A stretch of 64,000 nt of DNA from Thalassobius sp034670005 (GTDB lineage: Bacteria > Pseudomonadota > Alphaproteobacteria > Rhodobacterales > Rhodobacteraceae): positions 62,001-126,000 of the forward strand of contig NZ_JAXMOH010000004.1 in NCBI RefSeq assembly GCF_034670005.1. The letters run 5' to 3'. Below, in pieces: positions 60,005 to 64,000 of the stretch. Numbering within the stretch: the first letter of the stretch is position 1; every line of letters begins with the position of its first letter. Position numbers and translations under genes: made by a program. Under the pieces are notes generated by a model, which saw only the letters and a list, made by a program, of their open reading frames with translations, was not told where the DNA came from and made no database searches.

Positions 60005-60970
60005 TCAGTCGTACATGATCTGGATGATCGCCGGGGCGATGATGATGACAAAGAGAATAGGCAGGAAGAACAGGATCATCGGCACGGTCAGCTTGGGCGG
60101 CAGCGCGGCGGCTTTCTGTTTTGCCCGTTCCAGCCGCAGATCGCGGCTTTCCTTGGCGTGTACCCGCAGCGCCCGGCCCAGATCAGTACCATATTTTTCT
60201 GTTTGCTTCAGCGATCCGACAACATGGCGGATCGGTTCTAACCCGGTCCGGTCGACCAAATTGTCCAAAGCCTGTGACCGGTCCTGCAGATAGGACAGTT
60301 CCAGTGCGGTCAACGAAATTTCTTCGGCTAACTCGGTTGACTGCATCCCTATTTCTTCTGCCAGCCGCATCAGGGCGGCATCAATGCCATAGCCCGATTC
60401 AATACAGATCAGCAGCAGATCCAGCGCGTCTGGCCATGCGGCCTGAATCGAGGCCTGACGTTTTTGGATACGGTTGGTGATTATTAGCGGGGGCAGCATG
60501 AAACCAACCACGCCACCCCCGCCCCCCAGAAAGAGAATATTCAGGAAATTTGGTTCTTTGCCCAAAATAACCGTGCCGTAAAACAGGACCAGTAAGCCCA
60601 GCACGATGGGGCCGAGAACCCGGATCGCCACATAGGTCTGCACCGCCGAATTCGACCGGATTCCCGCCATTTTTAAGCGTTTGCTCAGCTGTGCCGTATC
60701 ACCTGAGGATTTTGCCGTCAAAAATCCGGGCAGTAGTTTTTGTGCCAGTTTGGGCTGGTTGCCTTGCGCCGCCAACAGGGATGCCAGGCGCGATTTCTTT
60801 TGGGACATGGCGCGCATGCCGCCATGTTCGATCGCAACCTTGGCAAGGCGCCGTTGCAGATGTTCTTTTTGCAGTTTGGGTAGAGCCAGCCCAAGCACCA
60901 GCGCAAAGCCCGCAACCGAAGTCAACGCAATGGCAAGATAAACAGGAGATATAAGCTGAAACAACGACAC
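60005..60970 (-). CDS. tadC: Tad secretion platform protein TadC
   Basis: 321 aa inner-membrane protein with a GspF-like T2SSF domain. WPDALDLLLICIESGYGIDAAL and LRVHAKESRDLRLERAKQKAAALPPKL are the usual TadC motifs. Starts 9 bp after tadB. Confidence 0.93.
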   Translation of the reverse strand: MSLFQLISPVYLAIALTSVAGFALVLGLALPKLQKEHLQRRLAKVAIEHGGMRAMSQKKSRLASLLAAQGNQPKLAQKLLPGFLTAKSSGDTAQLSKRLKMAGIRSNSAVQTYVAIRVLGPIVLGLLVLFYGTVILGKEPNFLNILFLGGGGGVVGFMLPPLIITNRIQKRQASIQAAWPDALDLLLICIESGYGIDAALMRLAEEIGMQSTELAEEISLTALELSYLQDRSQALDNLVDRTGLEPIRHVVGSLKQTEKYGTDLGRALRVHAKESRDLRLERAKQKAAALPPKLTVPMILFFLPILFVIIIAPAIIQIMYD

Positions 60971-60979
60971 GATGACACC

Positions 60980-61996
60980 TTACACTTTGAAATTGATCAT
61001 TTTTTTCATCACCATAACGCCGCTCGACATCCAAAACACACAACCGGCGAGGATCAGGTTGCCAACGGATGTCGAGGTTAGAATGGTGATGTAGTCAGGG
61101 CTGAGATAGAACAGGGAGGCCGCCACCAGAAGCGGCATCGCGCCGATCAGGCGACCGGACATTTTGGCTTCGGCGCTCATTGTTTGGATCTGCGCGTCCA
61201 GCATTTTGCGTCCGCGAACAACCGATGACAGGTTCGTCAAAATCTCCGACAATGACCCGCCACTCCGCGATTGCACCGCAAGCACGATGGCAAAGAAAGA
61301 GGTTTCCGGCAGCGGTACTCGCACCGCGAGACGATGTACCGCTTTTTCCAGCGGGATGCCGACCGACTGGTCATTGAGCAATTGATTGAATTCGGAGCGA
61401 ACCGGTTCGCGCGCTTCGTTTGCAATGGTTTTCAGACATTCGCTAAGCGGCAGCCCGGCGCTGACACCACGCACGATAATGTCGAGCGCCGATGGGAATT
61501 CATTGGCGAATTTTTTCAGCCGTTTCTTCAGGGTCCGCAAGACATAGAAATACGGCAGGATAGCACCCAACGGTATCGCGACCAGAAACAGGAGCAGCGG
61601 ATTTTTTCCTACGACAAGCATCAGCCCGCCCCAAACCGCCACGATTGCCAGCAAGGTAATCACGACATATTTTGGCATGCTCCATTTCAGCCCAGCCTGG
61701 TGTAGTTTGGCGCGAATGGTGGGGCCGCTATTCTTGTCCTTGTGCTTCATTGCCGAACGGATCTGTCTGCGGCGCAATTCGGCGTCAATCGGATCACTGG
61801 CCGACATCATACGGGCATTTTCCTCTTTGCCCGTCACCCGATTGTAGCGACGCCGCAATAGGGCACCGCGTCCCTTTTCGGAATTACTCTGAAACAGCAT
61901 GCCTGCGATCAGGACCGACACGGTTACGAAAATCGCGACGTCGATGTTGCTGACATGGAGGGTATGCAGAATATCAATCATTGGTTGGCCATTCAT
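60980..61996 (-). CDS. tadB: Tad secretion platform protein TadB
   Basis: 338 aa with TM helices at both ends and a T2SSF domain. FPSALDIIVRGVSAGLPLSECL and RSGGSLSEILTNLSSVVRGRK are family motifs. Overlaps tadA by 23 bp. Confidence 0.93.
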   Translation of the reverse strand: MNGQPMIDILHTLHVSNIDVAIFVTVSVLIAGMLFQSNSEKGRGALLRRRYNRVTGKEENARMMSASDPIDAELRRRQIRSAMKHKDKNSGPTIRAKLHQAGLKWSMPKYVVITLLAIVAVWGGLMLVVGKNPLLLFLVAIPLGAILPYFYVLRTLKKRLKKFANEFPSALDIIVRGVSAGLPLSECLKTIANEAREPVRSEFNQLLNDQSVGIPLEKAVHRLAVRVPLPETSFFAIVLAVQSRSGGSLSEILTNLSSVVRGRKMLDAQIQTMSAEAKMSGRLIGAMPLLVAASLFYLSPDYITILTSTSVGNLILAGCVFWMSSGVMVMKKMINFKV

Positions 61997-63467
61997 CGCA
62001 TTCTAAGGCGCGCAGAGATTCGGTTAGTTGGTCTTCGACGTTGTAGTAGCGCGCACGTTCCCACATCTTGGGTCTACTGATGCCAGTCGATTTGTGCCGA
62101 CCGATCAGATTACCATCCTCATCTTCGCCGTTGATTTCATACACCAGCAAATCCTGAGTGGTCAGAACGTCGCCTTCCATGCCCAGAACCTCGGTAATGT
62201 GGGTGATCCGGCGCGACCCGTCGCGCAGACGTTGTGCCTGAACGATCACATCGACCGAACTGGCGATGATTTCACGGATCGTACGTGCTGGCAGGGCAGA
62301 GCCGCCCATGGTGATCATAGCTTCCAGTCGGGACAAGGCATCACGGGGCGAATTGGCGTGTACCGTACCCATTGATCCGTCGTGACCGGTGTTCATGGCC
62401 TGCAATAGATCAAAGGATTCAGGGCCTCGGACCTCGCCCACGATGATGCGTTCAGGGCGCATTCGCAGGCAGTTCTTGACCAGGTCGCGCATGGTGATTT
62501 CACCGGTGCCTTCCAGGCTGGGCGGGCGGGTTTCAAGCCTGACGACATGTGGCTGCTGGAGTTGAAGTTCGGCGGCGTCTTCGCAGGTCACGATCCGTTC
62601 TGACGTTTCGATATATCCCGCCAGACAGTTCAGCAACGTGGTCTTGCCTGACCCGGTGCCGCCGGAAACCAGAATGTTACAGCGCACCCGACCGATGATT
62701 TTCAGGATGTCAGCCCCTTCGGGGGTGATTGATCCGAATTCGACGAGGTTTTGCAAGGTAAGGGAATCTTTGCGAAATTTCCGGATCGTCAGGGATGTTC
62801 CATCAACAGCAAGAGGGGGCGCAATGACATTGACACGTGACCCGTCCGGAAGGCGCGCGTCACAGATCGGGCTGGATTCGTCGACCCGGCGGCCGACCTG
62901 ACTGACGATGCGTTGACAGACGTTCAGCAATTGCTGGGAATCGTTGAAACGGATGCTGGTTTGCTGCATCTTGCCAGACACTTCGATAAAAATCGGATCG
63001 GTGCCGTTGACCATGATATCCGCAATATCATCGCGCGCCAGCAACGGCTCCAGCGGCCCATATCCCAGAATATCGTTGGTGATGTCGGAGATCAGCAATT
63101 GCTGTTCATCTTCCGAAATCACTTCTTTTTTCACGGCCAGAATATCCGTGATGTAATTGGCGATCTCGGTGCGTTCGGCGTCGGCCTCCATCTTGGCCAA
63201 CTGGCTGATATCAAGCATCGACATCAGCGTGTCCATGATCGAGCGTTTCAACGCGAAATAGGCAGTTTCACCCTCGGATGCGAATTTCAGTTTAAGCCCT
63301 TTGGAAACCGGTTTCGGTGATACCTGAGGGGTCGGTTTTCGCGCGGCCTTACGAACGGGGGCAGGGGTCTTGTCGACGGGCTCTTCCTTTGGCGCTTCGG
63401 TGACAACCGTGGCGAGTTTTGCAACTTGTGGCGTTTCTCTGATGGAGCCGGTTCTTTTCCCGAACAT
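61974..63467 (-). CDS. tadA: Tad pilus assembly ATPase TadA/CpaF
   Basis: 497 aa hexameric ATPase that powers pilus polymerisation. Walker A is VSGGTGSGKTTLLN, Walker B-like RPERIIVGEVRGPE; Asp-box CEDAAELQL and His-box GTVHANSPRDAL are visible. An N-terminal Pro/Lys-rich region precedes the N domain. ATG 63467 has GAGG 6 nt upstream. First gene of the leftward Tad operon. Confidence 0.95.
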   Translation of the reverse strand: MFGKRTGSIRETPQVAKLATVVTEAPKEEPVDKTPAPVRKAARKPTPQVSPKPVSKGLKLKFASEGETAYFALKRSIMDTLMSMLDISQLAKMEADAERTEIANYITDILAVKKEVISEDEQQLLISDITNDILGYGPLEPLLARDDIADIMVNGTDPIFIEVSGKMQQTSIRFNDSQQLLNVCQRIVSQVGRRVDESSPICDARLPDGSRVNVIAPPLAVDGTSLTIRKFRKDSLTLQNLVEFGSITPEGADILKIIGRVRCNILVSGGTGSGKTTLLNCLAGYIETSERIVTCEDAAELQLQQPHVVRLETRPPSLEGTGEITMRDLVKNCLRMRPERIIVGEVRGPESFDLLQAMNTGHDGSMGTVHANSPRDALSRLEAMITMGGSALPARTIREIIASSVDVIVQAQRLRDGSRRITHITEVLGMEGDVLTTQDLLVYEINGEDEDGNLIGRHKSTGISRPKMWERARYYNVEDQLTESLRALECDEWPTND

Positions 63468-63719
63468 GGGGGACCTCTGCGCAGCTAAACTGATACGAAT
63501 GTGACTGCCGGGATGCGTCGGCACATCTCGAGCTGGTTTCAGTATTCGGGTGTTTCGGCAGACGAGCAATTCAGCCGTATGGCCTAGCGTTCAGCCGTGT
63601 GGCCTAGTTTTTCAGGGGAAAGTTCGTTTGGGTTCTACTCAGAAAGTATGTAGGCGGGCGACTTTTGGACCCGGCCTTTAGCTTTTTGCGTGAAAAATCC
63701 GGGGTCAGGAAAAGGTAGT

Positions 63720-64000
63720 ATGAAATCAAGGAATCGTACCCGGGCAATTGCTCAACTCAGAGCAGAGCGGAGACGACAGAATAAAAAGAGATGGATTGTT
63801 GGCATGAGTGATGGCACCCGTATTTCGCATTCTACCGATACTGAAATCGGAGGCGCTCCGCAGTTTCTGGAAGAGCAGGATTTACGTGTTCTGATCTTGT
63901 CCCAAGCGGAGGAAACGACGTTATGTGTAGATCCCCACGGTAAGATTTTTACGAATTTCGTGACCGATTGGGAAACGCTGACGCGAGAGTTGCGGCAACA
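63720..64000 (+). CDS. Unknown gene cut by the window end
   Basis: Open from ATG 63720 to the edge (93 codons seen); an in-frame ATG at 63804 is an alternative start. AAAAGG precedes the first. The visible N-terminus is strongly basic (RAERRRQNKKR), and then acidic. No family recognised. Divergent from tadA across 252 bp, so it could be a regulator of the pilus locus, but that is inference. Confidence 0.5.
   Translation, partial: MKSRNRTRAIAQLRAERRRQNKKRWIVGMSDGTRISHSTDTEIGGAPQFLEEQDLRVLILSQAEETTLCVDPHGKIFTNFVTDWETLTRELRQ

Noticed and set aside
1..64000. CRISPR array
   Set aside because: No regularly spaced direct repeats with unique spacers and no cas genes were seen.

Overview
The window comes from an alphaproteobacterium, most probably a marine member of the Rhodobacteraceae (Roseobacter group). 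The grounds are gene content: a monomeric isocitrate dehydrogenase, an acyl-CoA ligase resembling DmdB, a paaABCDE-paaX phenylacetyl-CoA epoxidase cluster, a Tad pilus locus, GcvT-fused FAD dehydrogenases, high GC content and GTA-type phage genes. No species name can be given from sequence alone.

Layout. 1-5 kb: housekeeping and lipid genes (cut MFS efflux gene, ndk, an SDR, a TfoX-C protein, a DmdB-like acyl-CoA ligase), then a CAU-anticodon tRNA. 5-15 kb: a chemoreceptor, a BKACE-GST gene pair facing a two-gene biotin-dependent acyl-CoA carboxylase operon, and icd. 15-20.5 kb: a leftward paaABCDE operon with an extra paralogue of the epoxidase subunits and the PaaX repressor. 20.9-24.7 kb: a large RTX protein with seven N-terminal repeats and a secreted ankyrin protein, followed by a decayed transposase end. 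25.1-42.7 kb: an integrated element in the 3' end of tRNA-Gln(UUG). 42.8-54.5 kb: MscS channel, SH3 protein, 2-hydroxyacid dehydrogenase plus gamma-glutamyltransferase, pirin, panC-panB, an FAD/GcvT dehydrogenase, an AhpD-like protein and a DUF938 methyltransferase. 54.5-63.5 kb: a leftward Tad (Flp) pilus cluster. An incomplete unknown gene runs off the right edge.

The most unusual region is the 17.5-kb element. It is bounded by a 17-bp direct repeat that equals the last 17 nt of tRNA-Gln. Just inside each end lie 13-bp-spaced copies of a GTGTTCCG motif, two on the left and three on the right, which look like integrase or excisionase arm sites. Inside are an integrase and one uninterrupted, translationally coupled operon. 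It carries portal, a tail-assembly chaperone, a lambda gpI-like protein, a fused protease-capsid protein, a second chaperone, an HNH nuclease, a SeqA-N/RAMA-like protein, head-tail connectors, both terminase subunits and a tape-measure protein. I find no repressor, replication, lysis, major tail, baseplate or fibre gene. The order is also permuted, with terminase near the end. The right 4 kb is AT-richer cargo: an unknown 249-aa protein, a 71-nt inverted repeat, small ORFs, a Doc toxin with an unfamiliar CxxC antitoxin candidate, and an AbiJ-like protein. This layout suggests a capsid-encoding phage satellite or a reduced prophage carrying defence or maintenance genes; that reading is inference.

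The Tad cluster encodes the ATPase, platform proteins, prepilin, prepilin peptidase, CpaB, TadZ and three pseudopilin-like proteins, but no secretin (RcpA/CpaC) or TadD is present. Those parts must lie elsewhere if the pilus is functional.
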